A stretch of DNA of 64,000 bases from JAEUPI01 sp963814435 (GTDB taxonomy: Bacteria > Pseudomonadota > Gammaproteobacteria > Burkholderiales > Burkholderiaceae_C): contig CAWFCV010000010.1 of assembly GCA_963814435.1 (NCBI GenBank), positions 62,001-126,000 of the forward strand. The letters are read 5' to 3'. The notes beneath the pieces are model-generated. The model was not told the origin of the DNA and did not search any database. It saw nothing but the letters and a program-made list of their open reading frames with translations. The position numbers were made by a program, and so were the translations under genes. Each line of letters starts with the position of its first letter. Position 1 is the first letter of the stretch. Positions 47,838 through 57,737 of this stretch are shown here, piece by piece.

Positions 47838-50800
47838 CTACTTCACGCGGATGATGCTCCACACGCCCGACGCATTGCCGAACGAGGCCGAGTCCCTCAT
47901 CAGGTAGTCGCCGACGACGCCGTTGCCGCCACCGGCGCTGGGCATCACGATGTCGAAGTGCGACATCGGTGTCCAGCTCTCACGCCCACCTTCGTAGAAC
48001 CCGATCGGGTTCAGGCCGATGTTGCGCGAGCCCACGCTGGTCATCAGGCACGCGCCGGTGAGGCCGTTGCGCGCCTCGCCCGTGCAGACGTACGGGTCGC
48101 GCTGCCACTGGTGGCCGTGGACCTGCAGCGTGCTGCCGCGGGTGGTGCCGAACGGGTTGGTCATGCGCACCCGCATCGGCTTGCCCGCGTTGGCCTGGAA
48201 CACCGGCGTCGCCGGGTCGGCCGTCTGGCCGGCCTGGCCCGGCACCGGCAGCGTGTTGCTGTAGGCCTGGTGCGAGTTCGGGATCGACGCCATAGCAGCC
48301 TGCGACGGCTCGCCGGGCCGAAGGGCGCCTGCGGCAGGATGCCGAAGCGGAACCACATCGGCTCGATGCCGTAGTTGAGCAGCATGCCAGAGGCCTCCTG
48401 CGAGTCTTCCGGAATGCCCACGCCTTCGCCGTTCATGTGCTCGACCGGGCTGCCGTCCCTGTAGTAGTGCGTGTTGCCCTTGGTCAGCACCAGCGAGAAG
48501 TCGCGGAAGGCGTTGGCCGCGGTGATCGTGCAGTTGGCGCCACCACCCGGGCAGACGGTCGCCTGCGCACGGGTCAGGCGCGTGCCGGCGGCGTCCTGGC
48601 GGTCGAACACCTGCGTGTTCTCGGTCCAGGTGGCAGCCGCGGGCTCGATCACCATCGCACCGACCAGCGACTTGGCGCCCTGCTTGATCTTGTCGGCCGG
48701 CGTGAGGTTCACGCCACCGAACTCGATCGGCAGTCGGGATCACCGTCACCAGGTCGATGAACTGGCTCAGCGGGTTGGCGGACACCGCGCCGAGACCGTG
48801 GTCACCGGCGTACCACTGGTAGGTGCGCACGCCATTGGGCGCGATCGTCTGCACCGGGTTGGCGCCGACGTTCGTGCCGTCGTTGCGGGTGACGTCGAAC
48901 TCGACCAGCTGCGCATGCACGCCGACGTTGCTGGACGGACGGATCAGGTTGTTGTTGAACGTGGTCGCGCCGTTGGGCCGGCTCTGCGCGGAAACGATCG
49001 CGCTTGACGACGCCCTGCAGCGTCGAGTACGTCGCCAGGTCGGGCACCACCGCCGGCAGCCGGTTGCGCACGGTGACGTTCAGGCACTCGCCGGCCCGCG
49101 CCCGCAGCACAGGGCTCGACCGGCGCGGTCGGCCTTGCAGCTTGCCGTTGGCGTCGAGATCGGAGGTCAGCACGTACATGATCGCGGTCGGGTCGTGCAG
49201 CGGGCCCTGGTGGGTCAGCGTGACCGTCACGCCGGCTTCGTCGACGAACGTGCCCGACACCGTCGCGGCGCGATGGTTGTAGACCAGCGTGCCGCCGGCC
49301 GGGTTGAGCTTGGCGCCGACGTTCTGCGTCGCGACGTCACCGGTGGTCGGCAGCGTCACGCCGAAGGTGTTGCCCAGCGCGTTGTTGGCCAGCACCACCG
49401 AGATGTCGACGTTGCGCCGCGGCGCGTTGCTCGGGCACACGCCGAATAGGGAGCCGCCCTGCTGCGTGCGCTCGGCCGCCGGCAGCGTGAAGGCCGCCAG
49501 GTTGGCCGGGATCTGCGGCTTCTTGCCCGGCAGCTGGAACAGGTTGGCCTGCGGCAGCGTGTAGTTGCGCATGATGCCCCACATGCCGCTCCACCAGCCG
49601 TCGTTGCCGGCGTCCACCGACCAGGCGTAGTCGGCGATTGCCCAGCACGTTGGACATGTCGGCCATCACCGGCGCGGTCAGCGTGAACTGCTCGGAGATG
49701 CCCGCGGCCTGCGCATTGCGCCAGCCGGAGTTCTGGCGCGCGGCCGTGGCCGGAGCCGGTGCTGCAGCCACTTCAGGCCGTGGATGGTGGCGTTGTGCTC
49801 CTCCTCGTGGCCACCGGCCTGGATCTTCACCCGCACCAGGTCGCCCGAGTAGGTGCGCATCATCGGCGTGAACGGGTCGCCGGCGTTGACCCCGCCCGCG
49901 TTGATCGGCGGCGGGAACTTGGTGCCGTTGATGATGGTCGCTGCGGTCGGCTGCACGTTCAGCGCCGCGATGGCGCGGTCGGTGCGCGACTGCAGTGCGA
50001 ACGCCAGGTCGCCCTTGTCGCCGTCGGCCTGCATCGCCGCGGCTTGCCGTCCGGGCGCCGAGGCTTGTTCGGGTCGTACACGCGCAGGCCGACCGGCTCG
50101 TTGCGGTAGTTCACCACCAGCACGCCGGGGTCCTGCACGTCGATCGCCTGCGGGCAGGGACGCGCCGGGCAGAAGTTGTTCAGCGGATTGTCCGCGTGTC
50201 GCCAGCTCGAGCACCAGGTCCGGGAAGACCGGGTTGATCTGCTCGCGCGCCGGCGGGTTGATCGCGAAGCGGAAGGCGTTCTGCGCGCGTGCCGTCCCAC
50301 AGCGGATTGCCGGCGTTGAACGCCGACGGCGGCAGGCCGGCGCCCTCCGGGTTGAACGGCATGCCGTGCTGGTCGGCGCCGACGTAGACGCCGGCTTCAT
50401 AGGCGTGCTGGAAGTCGCTGAACTCGAGATAGAACTCGCGGAACGGCTTCTGGCAGTCGACGCCTTGATCTGCGTGCGCGTGCAGGCTGGCCTTGACGGT
50501 GTTGCTCGCGTACGGCCGGTCTGCGCCTGCGGCTGGATCGCCGCCTGCCAGCTGGTCGGGCCGCCGTCGCTGAACACCGAGCCGTCCAGGCGCGTGTCGG
50601 TGCGGCCCGGCGCGCCGGTGACCGGGTCGTAGCCCAGCTGCTGCCGGTCTCGTTGTGCGCCCAGCTGCGAGCCGGCGGGCTCGGTCAGCACGGTGGAGTA
50701 CAGGCCGATCTGCTGGTGCGTGGACGGGCCGTAGTGGTCGTGCGTGAAGATGATGCCCAGGCCGCGGTCCACGCCCTCGGTGTTGACCACCGGGTCGGCG

Positions 50801-53800
50801 AACCAGCGCTGGATCGTCGTGCGCGCGCCCTTCCACTGCTTCGGGGAAACGCGCCGCCGAGCGTTGGTCGGCGACCTTGCCCCAGTACGGGTGATCCTTC
50901 GCCACCAGGCGGGCCTTGCCGTCGGCGTGCCGGGGGTCACGCCAGCGTTGCACGCGTCGGCGAAGCCGTTGAAGCAGTTGATGGCCTCGATGCGCTCGCG
51001 GACCGTGCCGGGCGACGAGCGTGCCGTCTTCGTAGTTCCAGCCGTTGCGCCGCGCCGTCGGTGGTGGTCAGGTCCCACTTCGGCAGGTGGATGTGCTGGC
51101 CGATGATGTCGGTCGGCGTGCGCACCTGGTAGTCGTCGATCTCGTAGTACTCGGGCACCAGGTTGCTGTGGTGGTAGACCGCGCAGTCGAAGGTGTTCAT
51201 GCGCATCACCAGCGGCTCGGGCGGCCTGTGTCTTGGTGATGACCGGCGCCACGTCCTCCCACAGCGCGACGATGCGCTGCTGCGGGTAGTGGTAGCCGAC
51301 CTTGTTGAGCACCGCGTCGAACTGCATGTTGGTGCCCTTGTAGATGCGCGGCGTTGTCGGCGTTGAAGAGGCTCGCGCCGCGGGTGCTCATGCCCGGTGA
51401 GCGTCTCGCCGGAGAAGAAGCGTGCCGACCACGCCCGGCTTCAGGACGCGTGCCGGCGTCGTCGATGCAGGGGTCGTGGAACGGCGCGCCGACCACCGGC
51501 TTGCCGAGCCGTTGGTGATGAAGCCGCCGATCGGGCCCCTGACCGCGTCGACCGTGCACGCGGCAGGCGTGCCGTCGGGCTTGGAGGTCGGATGCAGCGC
51601 TGCGCGTGGAAGGCCATCGCCACCTTCTCGAGATCGGTGCCCTCCTCGGGGTAGAACACCACGTCGGCCTTGCGCGATCTCCTTGGTGAAGTCGAGCCGG
51701 GTCGTCGTGGTCTCGGCCACGCCGCCGGCGGCAACCCTTCAGCGCATGGCGCGGCAGGCCGCCGTCGAAGCCGTCGGCCTGGTCGGGTCGAGTTCGCGAC
51801 CAGAGCGGATTGCCCGTGGCCTTCAGCGCCGTGGCCTGCGCCTGTCGTGAGCATGTCCAGCACCGGCGTCGGCGGACGCTGGCCGATCGATGTCTTCCAT
51901 GCCGGCGATCCAGAACGGAAGCCGGGGTTGATGTTGCGGTCGATCACGACCGCCAGCGACCCGACCGGCTTGGCCGGGTTCGTGACGGCCATCAGCGGGT
52001 TGGGCTTGGTGGTCACGCGGCCGGGCATCACCGGCATCGGCTTGCCGGGCAGCGGCACCAGCGCCGGGATCGGCGTGCCGGCGACGATCTCGCCATCCGG
52101 GTAGGCGCGCGAGCCGGCGCTGGGCTTGCCTTCCTTCAGGGCCCACCGCGTGGTGTGGTAGCCGTTGGCGGTGGCGAATCCTTGCGCGTCGAGCGTCGCC
52201 GGCGTGGCGTTGAGGATGGTGCCGGCCTCGAACACGTCGTGGTTGCGCCAGTGGTACCACATGCCCTGCGCGAAGTGCGGGTAGAAGTGGCAGTGGAAGA
52301 TCGCGTCGCCGGCGCTCTTGTTGCGGTTGCCCGAGCCGCCGAAGTTGATCTCGTAGGTGTAGCCGATGCCCGGGCCGATGCCCTGCGCGTCGAGGTAGTT
52401 GGAGTTGTCGTCGTTCGGGTTGTACAGCCACTGGTGGTTGTGCAGGTGGAAGACGTGCTGTTCCTTGCCGATGTGCGTGTTGCGGAACTTGACGAAGTCA
52501 CCGATGTAGCTGTGGTGCACGTTCGACGGGTCTTCGGCGCCGATCACGTAGTTGGCCTTCGGGCCCTGCGTGCCGGGTGGCGGCGCGGCGCCGGGCAGCA
52601 ATCGTTTCCAGGCCCAGGTTGGCCGGCACGTCCACCGTCAGCGCCGGGTCGCCGACCGTGAACGAGGTCAGGAAGAACTCTTCGTAGGCGCAGTTCAGGC
52701 AGTCGTGCATCGGGCCGACGCCGAGCCGGTTGGCGATGATCTCGCGAGCCGATGCCGCCCGAGCCGTAGTTGATCATGAAGCGCGTCCTTGACGCCCGCC
52801 AGCACGTAGCGGAACACCGGGTCGGTCTTGTAGAAGCCGGGGAAGGCCTGGGCCGACGCCGGTTTCGTCGTGGAACACCGACGCGAAATCGCGGAACGGC
52901 TCGAGGCGGTTGGGCACCGTCGGGTTGCGCTTGCCGACGCTTTCCAGCGGGTAGGTGCTGGCCGGGAACGTGCCGTCGGCGTTCGGGCCGGCGATCACGC
53001 CGTTGATCTCGGAGTGCACGATCGTCGCAGGCGGTGGCCGACGCGCACTGCATCATGTTGAGGATCGGCAGCCCGGCCTTGCCTTCGGCGGCCCAGGGTG
53101 CGCCGGCCGGATAGGTGGCTTCGTAGTTGATGATCTTCGGCTGGCCTGGCCGTTTCTCGGCGGCGTCGAGCACGCCGTTGCGGTTGACGTCGGCCACCAG
53201 GCGCATCTCTTCCTCGATACACCTGGCTGCGGTAGATCTTGGCGCCGGCGGGCTCGACGATCACCTGGCCGAACAGGCCGTTGGCGGTGTTGCCCTGTTG
53301 CCGTCGGAGCCGAAGGTGCCGCCGCCGGTGACGTTGAACACGCCTTCCTTCTCGGCGTACAGCTTGTAGACCTTCGTGCCACCGGCCGGCGGCGGCAAAG
53401 CCGTCGGTGGCGTTGGCGCCGACCCAGCTGCCGTCGCTGTTGATGTTGTCGACCAGCTGCATGCCCGACGGCGTGGAAGCTCGCGGCGCGGTCCTGGATC
53501 TGCTCGTCGAGGACGATGTGTGAAGATCTGCCCGGCCGGGGTGATGACCTGAGGCGGGTTGAGCAGGAAGTTGCGCGGGTTCGGCAGCGGTGTCAGCAGG
53601 TTGGTGAAGTTGACCGTCAGGCAGTCGCCGCCGCGCACGCGCAGCACCAGCGGGCGATGCCGCTTGTCGGGGCGCAGGTCGAGGTTGCCCGGCGTGGCCG
53701 AGCCGCCTGCGGTCAGCGGCAGCTGGCTCTGGTGTTGATGACGTCGCGCTTCAGCGCGTACATCATGCCGTTGACGTTGCCCGCGCCGAGCCGGTTGTAC

Positions 53801-53950
53801 ATCAGCGGCTTGTCGAACGCGACGACATCGGCGCGTGACCTGGCGCTGGCACGTGATGGCCGCCTGCGCCGGGCCCGCGGCCAGCAGCGTGAGTCCGGCG
53901 ACGATCAGCGATGCGCCGATCCTGATGCGCCCAACGCAATGGCCCGTCAT
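47838..53950 (-). CDS. Giant MnxG/MofA-like multicopper oxidase, heavily frameshifted
   Basis: One locus of about 6.1 kb, about 2030 residues, read across many frames. Signal peptide: LIVAGLTLLAAGPAQA, from ATG 53950. Copper motifs in order: HVFHLHNHQW (HxxHxH, near 52427-52458), HCHFYPHFAQGM (the canonical HCHxxxHxxxxM, 52261-52300), QHIHLPKWD (near 51072-51101), THDHYGPSTHQ (near 50711-50747), HNATIHGLKW (near 49765-49800) and HGHQWQRDPY (near 48088-48128). It ends FGNASGVWSIIRVK at 47838. Size, scattered copper motifs and partner genes (SCO, cytochrome c, prolyl isomerase) resemble MnxG of Pseudomonas and MofA of Leptothrix, both linked to Mn(II) oxidation. Multicopper oxidase is firm; Mn(II) as substrate is inference. 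At least ten indels are needed. Confidence 0.82.
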
Positions 53951-54222
53951 CGAGCCCTGGTTGGCGCGCGCTGCTGCAAGTCTGGCCCATCGTCTTCTCC
54001 TGCCTACCGATCCGCAAACCACGCTGGGCGGGAGCAAGCCGTCGTGCGCCGTGACCGTATCAACGCGGTGGTTGAGCCCTCTGTCTCATCCGCCGCTCCG
54101 TGTCGCCCGCCCCGAGCGGGGCAGACCAGGCGCGCTCGCCGTTCCCATCCAGTACAAAGAACCCGCCGCATTCGCGCGGCTTAAGGGCATGTTAAGAACG
54201 GCACGGCTTGACAAGATGCCGC

Positions 54223-54237
54223 GCGGCAATCTGTCGC
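54223..54237. promoter_or_regulatory. RegA/RegR-type box 1
   Basis: GCGGCAATCTGTCGC fits GCGRC-N5-GNCGC exactly and differs from the longer RegR pattern at one spacer position. It is 273 bp upstream of the oxidase start codon. Confidence 0.55.
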
Positions 54238-54252
54238 ACCCACATCGGGGGT

Positions 54253-54267
54253 GCGGCAACTTGCCGC
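54253..54267. promoter_or_regulatory. RegA/RegR-type box 2
   Basis: GCGGCAACTTGCCGC is a perfect 7-1-7 palindrome and fits GCGRC-N5-GNCGC. Its centre is exactly 30 bp from that of box 1, about three helical turns, so the two sites face the same side of the DNA. Confidence 0.55.
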
Positions 54268-54692
54268 AGTCGTGCGCGGCGGTGATGTCGAGCGCGCCGC
54301 GCGATCGCCGTGGCGCTCGCGCGGTCGGCGCTGGGAAACACGGGGCGAAGCGGTCATCGACACGCGGCGCTGCAGCCCGCTCACTGCCCGCGCGCCACGC
54401 GCGCTGAAGGCGGCAGCCGGCATGCGGTGCATCGGCGGTGCATCGTGGCTCGCGCACCACGCATGACTGCCGGCTCTGGCCTGCGTCGCCAATGCATCGG
54501 CGGTTTTCATCCATCGCCCCCCTTAGTTGAGTGCCGGAGAAACCCGGTGCCTGCGCAGCCGTTTCCGGGCCTCTCGTGGCCCCGATCTCCGCGAGCCACC
54601 GAGGGTCCGCGGGTCATGCCTGCGCGCCGGCACTGCCCCGTATCGGGGGTTGCGCGACACCGACATCAGGGTTGGCGGCAGCGGTTACACAT

Positions 54693-54707
54693 GCGACATT
54701 TCGCCGC
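54693..54707. promoter_or_regulatory. RegA/RegR-type box 3
   Basis: GCGACATTTCGCCGC matches GNGRCRTTNNGNCGC at every fixed position. It lies 81 bp upstream of the RegB-like start codon and differs by one base from the box at 38518. This placement suits autoregulation of regBA. Confidence 0.6.
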
Positions 54708-54787
54708 AGGGGTGGGGGCTCCGATGGCGCAACGCCACCCGCAACAAGAAACCGGATGGAGTTCAGCGTTTGAACGCGGGCAAGGTG

Positions 54788-56128
54788 ATGGGGCTGCAGT
54801 GGTCGCTGGCCGATCTGGCGGGCGATGTCTTCGGCACTCCGGCCGAAGGTGCGGCCTACGGGCTGCGGCTGCTGGCTTATCTGCGCATCTGGGCGCCGAT
54901 CGCCCAGGCGGTGACGCTGTTCGTCGTGATCGATCTGTACGGCGTGCAGATGCCGCTGGCGCCGATCGTCGTGCTGCTGGCGGTGGAGGTGTTGCTCGCC
55001 GGCGCGACCTGGGGCTACCTGCGCAACAAGCGCCAGGTCAGCGCCATGGAGCTGACGCTGCAGGCGCATGTGGACATCGTGCTGTTCGCGGTGATGCTCT
55101 ACCTGACCGGCGGCGCGACCAACCCGTTCGCGCCGCTGTTCGTGGTGCCGATGGCGGTGGTGGCCTCGACGCTGTCGCAACGCCATGTCTGGATCACCGC
55201 GGTCTCGACGATGGTGGCCTACGCGCTGCTGCGCTTCTACCACGTGAGGCTGCACCACCCCGACGGCCAGACCGAGGTGTACGAGCTGCACGAGAACGGC
55301 ATGGTGGTGAACTACCTGTTCACCGCGGCGCTGCTGGCGATCTTCTGCAGCCGCATGCGTGCCGCACTGGGTCGCCATGAGCGCCGCCTGGCCGACATCC
55401 GCGATGCCCAGATGCGCGATGAATCGGTGGTGGCGATCGGTGCGCTCGCCGCGGGCTATGCACACGAGCTGAGTTCGCCGCTGTCGGCGGTGGCGGTCGT
55501 CGTCGACGAATTGAGGCGCGAGCGAGCCACCGACGACAAGCTGCAGCAGGATCTGCGCATCATCGAAGGGCAGGTCGGCGCCTGCAAGCAGATCATCTCG
55601 AACCTGGCCAACGCCGGTGGCCAGCGTCGCGCCGAGTCGGCCGGCGTGGCGCGGCTCGATCAGTTCATCGCATCGATCATCGACAAGGCGCGCAGCCTGC
55701 ACCCGCAGGCCACGATCAACGTGTCGCTCGACACCACCACCCCGCCTCCTTTCATCGCGGCCGAGGAGACGCTGCGCCAAGCCATCACCAACCTGATCGA
55801 GAACGCGGCGCGTGCCTCGCCCTGTCAGGTGGAGGTCGGCGCCGACTGGTCGGGCGCCGAACTGCTGGTGGTGGTGCGCGACCGCGGGCCGGGATTCGAT
55901 GCCGAGATGCTGCGCCGGTTCAGTGCGCCGGTCAGGCCCCGGCCGAGTGCCCATGGCGGCATGGGCGTCGGCTTGATGCTCAGCGCCGCGACCCTGCAGC
56001 GACTGGGGGGTCGGCTGAAGCTGTCCAACGAGCCCGGCGGCGGCGCGCGCGCCGAAATCCGCCTGCCGCTGAAGTCCATCACCATCGAACCCAGGAGGCC
56101 TGTGCACGATGTCCACCAGCCTGTCTGA
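54788..56128 (+). CDS. regB: RegB/PrrB-type redox sensor kinase
   Basis: Inner-membrane redox-sensing histidine kinase of 446 residues. About six hydrophobic segments occupy residues 25-195. Between them lies the quinone-binding GGXXNPF heptapeptide as GGATNPF (coded near 55108-55128). The H-box is GYAHELSSPLSAVAV with His226. Forty residues on, Cys266 in QVGACKQIISNL corresponds to the redox cysteine of Rhodobacter RegB (His225/Cys265). The catalytic domain shows the N-box AITNLIENAARAS and the G-boxes RDRGPGFD and GGMGVGLML. ATG 54788 is chosen because this numbering mirrors RegB; TTG 54770 is possible. It overlaps regA by 20 bp and is divergent from the copper-oxidase operon. Confidence 0.9.
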   Translation: MGLQWSLADLAGDVFGTPAEGAAYGLRLLAYLRIWAPIAQAVTLFVVIDLYGVQMPLAPIVVLLAVEVLLAGATWGYLRNKRQVSAMELTLQAHVDIVLFAVMLYLTGGATNPFAPLFVVPMAVVASTLSQRHVWITAVSTMVAYALLRFYHVRLHHPDGQTEVYELHENGMVVNYLFTAALLAIFCSRMRAALGRHERRLADIRDAQMRDESVVAIGALAAGYAHELSSPLSAVAVVVDELRRERATDDKLQQDLRIIEGQVGACKQIISNLANAGGQRRAESAGVARLDQFIASIIDKARSLHPQATINVSLDTTTPPPFIAAEETLRQAITNLIENAARASPCQVEVGADWSGAELLVVVRDRGPGFDAEMLRRFSAPVRPRPSAHGGMGVGLMLSAATLQRLGGRLKLSNEPGGGARAEIRLPLKSITIEPRRPVHDVHQPV

Positions 56129-56660
56129 GCGCCCCAACCTGCTGTTGGCCGACGACGATCGGGTGTTGTGCCAGGTGCTGTCCAAGGCGCTCGAAAGCCG
56201 CGGGTACATGGTCGACATCGCGCACGACGGCGCCAGCGCGCTGACGATCATCGAGAAGTCACCGCCCGAGTTCGCTGTCGTCGACCTGCGCCTGCCCGAC
56301 ATGTCGGGCCTCAAGGTGGTGCAAAGGCTCAAGGCCGCCGACGAGCACACCACGATCGTCGTGCTGACCGGTTACGGCAGCATCGCCACCGCGGTCGAGG
56401 CGATCAAGCTCGGCGCGATCCAGTACCTCACGAAGCCGACCAACGCCAACGAGATCGAGAAGGCATTCAAGGCCACGACGCCCGATGCCGATGCCGCGCT
56501 GTCCGAACAGCCGCTGTCGGTCGACCGGCTGGAATGGGAGCACATCCAGCGCGTGATGGCCAGCTTCGACGACAACGTCTCGGCGAGCGCACGCGCGCTC
56601 AACATGCACCGGCGCACGCTGCAGCGAAAACTCAACAAGCGGCCTCCGCGGCAAGCCTGA
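56109..56660 (+). CDS. regA: RegA/PrrA-type response regulator
   Basis: Redox response regulator of 183 residues, the typical RegA length. The receiver domain has the acidic pair in LLLADDDRVL, phospho-acceptor Asp59 in FAVVDLRLPDMSG, Thr in VVLTGYGS and Lys in YLTKPTNANEI. The Pro-rich hinge of Rhodobacter RegA is not obvious. The Fis-type helix-turn-helix is nearly canonical (DRLEWEHIQRVMASFDDN, ARALNMHRRTLQRKLNKRP). AGGAGG near 56094-56099 precedes ATG 56109, inside the end of regB. It is the likely reader of the four boxes described. Confidence 0.93.
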   Translation: MSTSLSERPNLLLADDDRVLCQVLSKALESRGYMVDIAHDGASALTIIEKSPPEFAVVDLRLPDMSGLKVVQRLKAADEHTTIVVLTGYGSIATAVEAIKLGAIQYLTKPTNANEIEKAFKATTPDADAALSEQPLSVDRLEWEHIQRVMASFDDNVSASARALNMHRRTLQRKLNKRPPRQA

Positions 56661-56773
56661 TCGCACCCGCGTCCCCAGCCCGGCGTGTCGGCCGGCGAGA
56701 CGCCGCGCTGCAGCCGGTCGCAGCCGTCACGTCGCGTTTCGGTGCGGCCCTGGTTGGCGATTAAACTTGGTGC

Positions 56774-57721
56774 ATGACGCGGATCTCCGAGCGCACCGTC
56801 CTGTTCGCCGACCTGCGCGGCAGCACGTCGCTGTACGAGACGCTCGGCAACGCCGAGGCCACCTCGGTGGTGACGCACACCGTGACGATGATGGGGCGCA
56901 CCATACCCGCCTGCGATGGCCAGCTGATCAAGACGTTGGGTGACGGCCTGATGGCCGTGTTCGATGCGTCGGTGTCGGGCCTGCGTTCGGCGGGCCTGAT
57001 GCACGAGGAGCTGGAACGTCTGGTGTCGCGCGGCCGGGAGCACGGCGCGTCACCCGGGTTGCGCGGATTGCGGCTGCAGGTGGCCCTCGCACGCGGCGAA
57101 GTGGTCGAGATGGCCGGCGACTGCTTCGGCGATGCGGTCAATGTGGCCGCCCGGCTGCTCGACCATGCCGGCGACAACGAAACACTGATCACCGGCGACG
57201 TGCTGACCGACCTGCCGGCCGACCAGCGCGCACGCTTTCGCAGCCTCGACTGGATGCACCTGCGCGGGCGGGCCGAGCCGGTGCAGGTGCACGTGCTTGG
57301 CGGCCGGCGCCATTCCGACGCGGTGCCCGCCACGCAGTTCGGCCCGATCGAGCCATCGCCCGACCCCGAGGGCATCCGGCTGGCCTGGCACGACATGGTG
57401 CGTGTCTATGCGGCCGAGCACCTGCCGATCACGCTCGGGCGCAGCCCGCAGGCGACGTTTCGACTGGAGGACTCGAAGGTGTCGCGCTCGCACGCCCGCA
57501 TCGACTGGACGGGCGGGACCTTCCACCTGGCCGACCTGAGCTACAACGGCACCTACGTGCGATTCGGCGGGTCGGACGAAGTCATCAGCCTGCGCCGGGG
57601 CGGCTGCACGCTGCACGGTCACGGCGTCATCGGCCTGGGCGGCGCGCCGACGGACGCCAATGCACCGACGATCCGCTTCGACGTGCTGTCGATCGTCGAC
57701 ACCGTTCCGCATCTGGTGTGA
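56774..57721 (+). CDS. Class III adenylate cyclase with FHA domain
   Basis: Cytoplasmic protein of 315 residues. Residues 1-180 are a class III nucleotide cyclase: metal Asp in VLFADLRGSTSLYE, second Asp in LIKTLGDGLMAVFDA with the purine-selecting Lys, and the transition-state Asn/Arg in DAVNVAARLLDHAG, so it should be active. Residues about 215-300 are an FHA phosphothreonine-binding domain: ITLGRSPQATFRLEDSKVSR, SHARIDW, LADLSYNGTYVRFGG. The FHA part suggests control by a Ser/Thr kinase not seen in the window. It starts 113 bp after regA and ends 16 bp before hemH. Confidence 0.9.
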   Translation: MTRISERTVLFADLRGSTSLYETLGNAEATSVVTHTVTMMGRTIPACDGQLIKTLGDGLMAVFDASVSGLRSAGLMHEELERLVSRGREHGASPGLRGLRLQVALARGEVVEMAGDCFGDAVNVAARLLDHAGDNETLITGDVLTDLPADQRARFRSLDWMHLRGRAEPVQVHVLGGRRHSDAVPATQFGPIEPSPDPEGIRLAWHDMVRVYAAEHLPITLGRSPQATFRLEDSKVSRSHARIDWTGGTFHLADLSYNGTYVRFGGSDEVISLRRGGCTLHGHGVIGLGGAPTDANAPTIRFDVLSIVDTVPHLV

Positions 57722-57737
57722 CGGCGGCGCAGCCTGA

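Larger units (their letters stand above)
53951..54787. promoter_or_regulatory. Divergent control region, oxidase operon/regBA
   Basis: An 837-bp gene-free region between the divergent oxidase operon and the sensor kinase. It contains three RegA/RegR-type boxes (listed separately), a 12-bp palindrome TGCCGCGCGGCA at 54217-54228 and TTGACA at 54208-54213 without a matching -10. Frames crossing it have no family similarity. Core promoters for either side could not be placed with confidence. Confidence 0.5.

Noticed and set aside
47838..53950. Several separate small cupredoxin genes
   Set aside because: The fragments read in one direction, lie end to end without ribosome sites, have one signal peptide at the start, and each continues the previous one in another frame. 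One broken gene is simpler.
54217..54228. TGCCGCGCGGCA palindrome as a RegA box
   Set aside because: It lacks the five-base spacer of GCGRC-N5-GNCGC. It overlaps box 1 and may be incidental.
54527..54787. Longer N-terminus for the RegB-like kinase
   Set aside because: The added 87 residues are Arg-rich and non-conserved, contain RegA box 3, and would break the RegB numbering of His and Cys that ATG 54788 reproduces.
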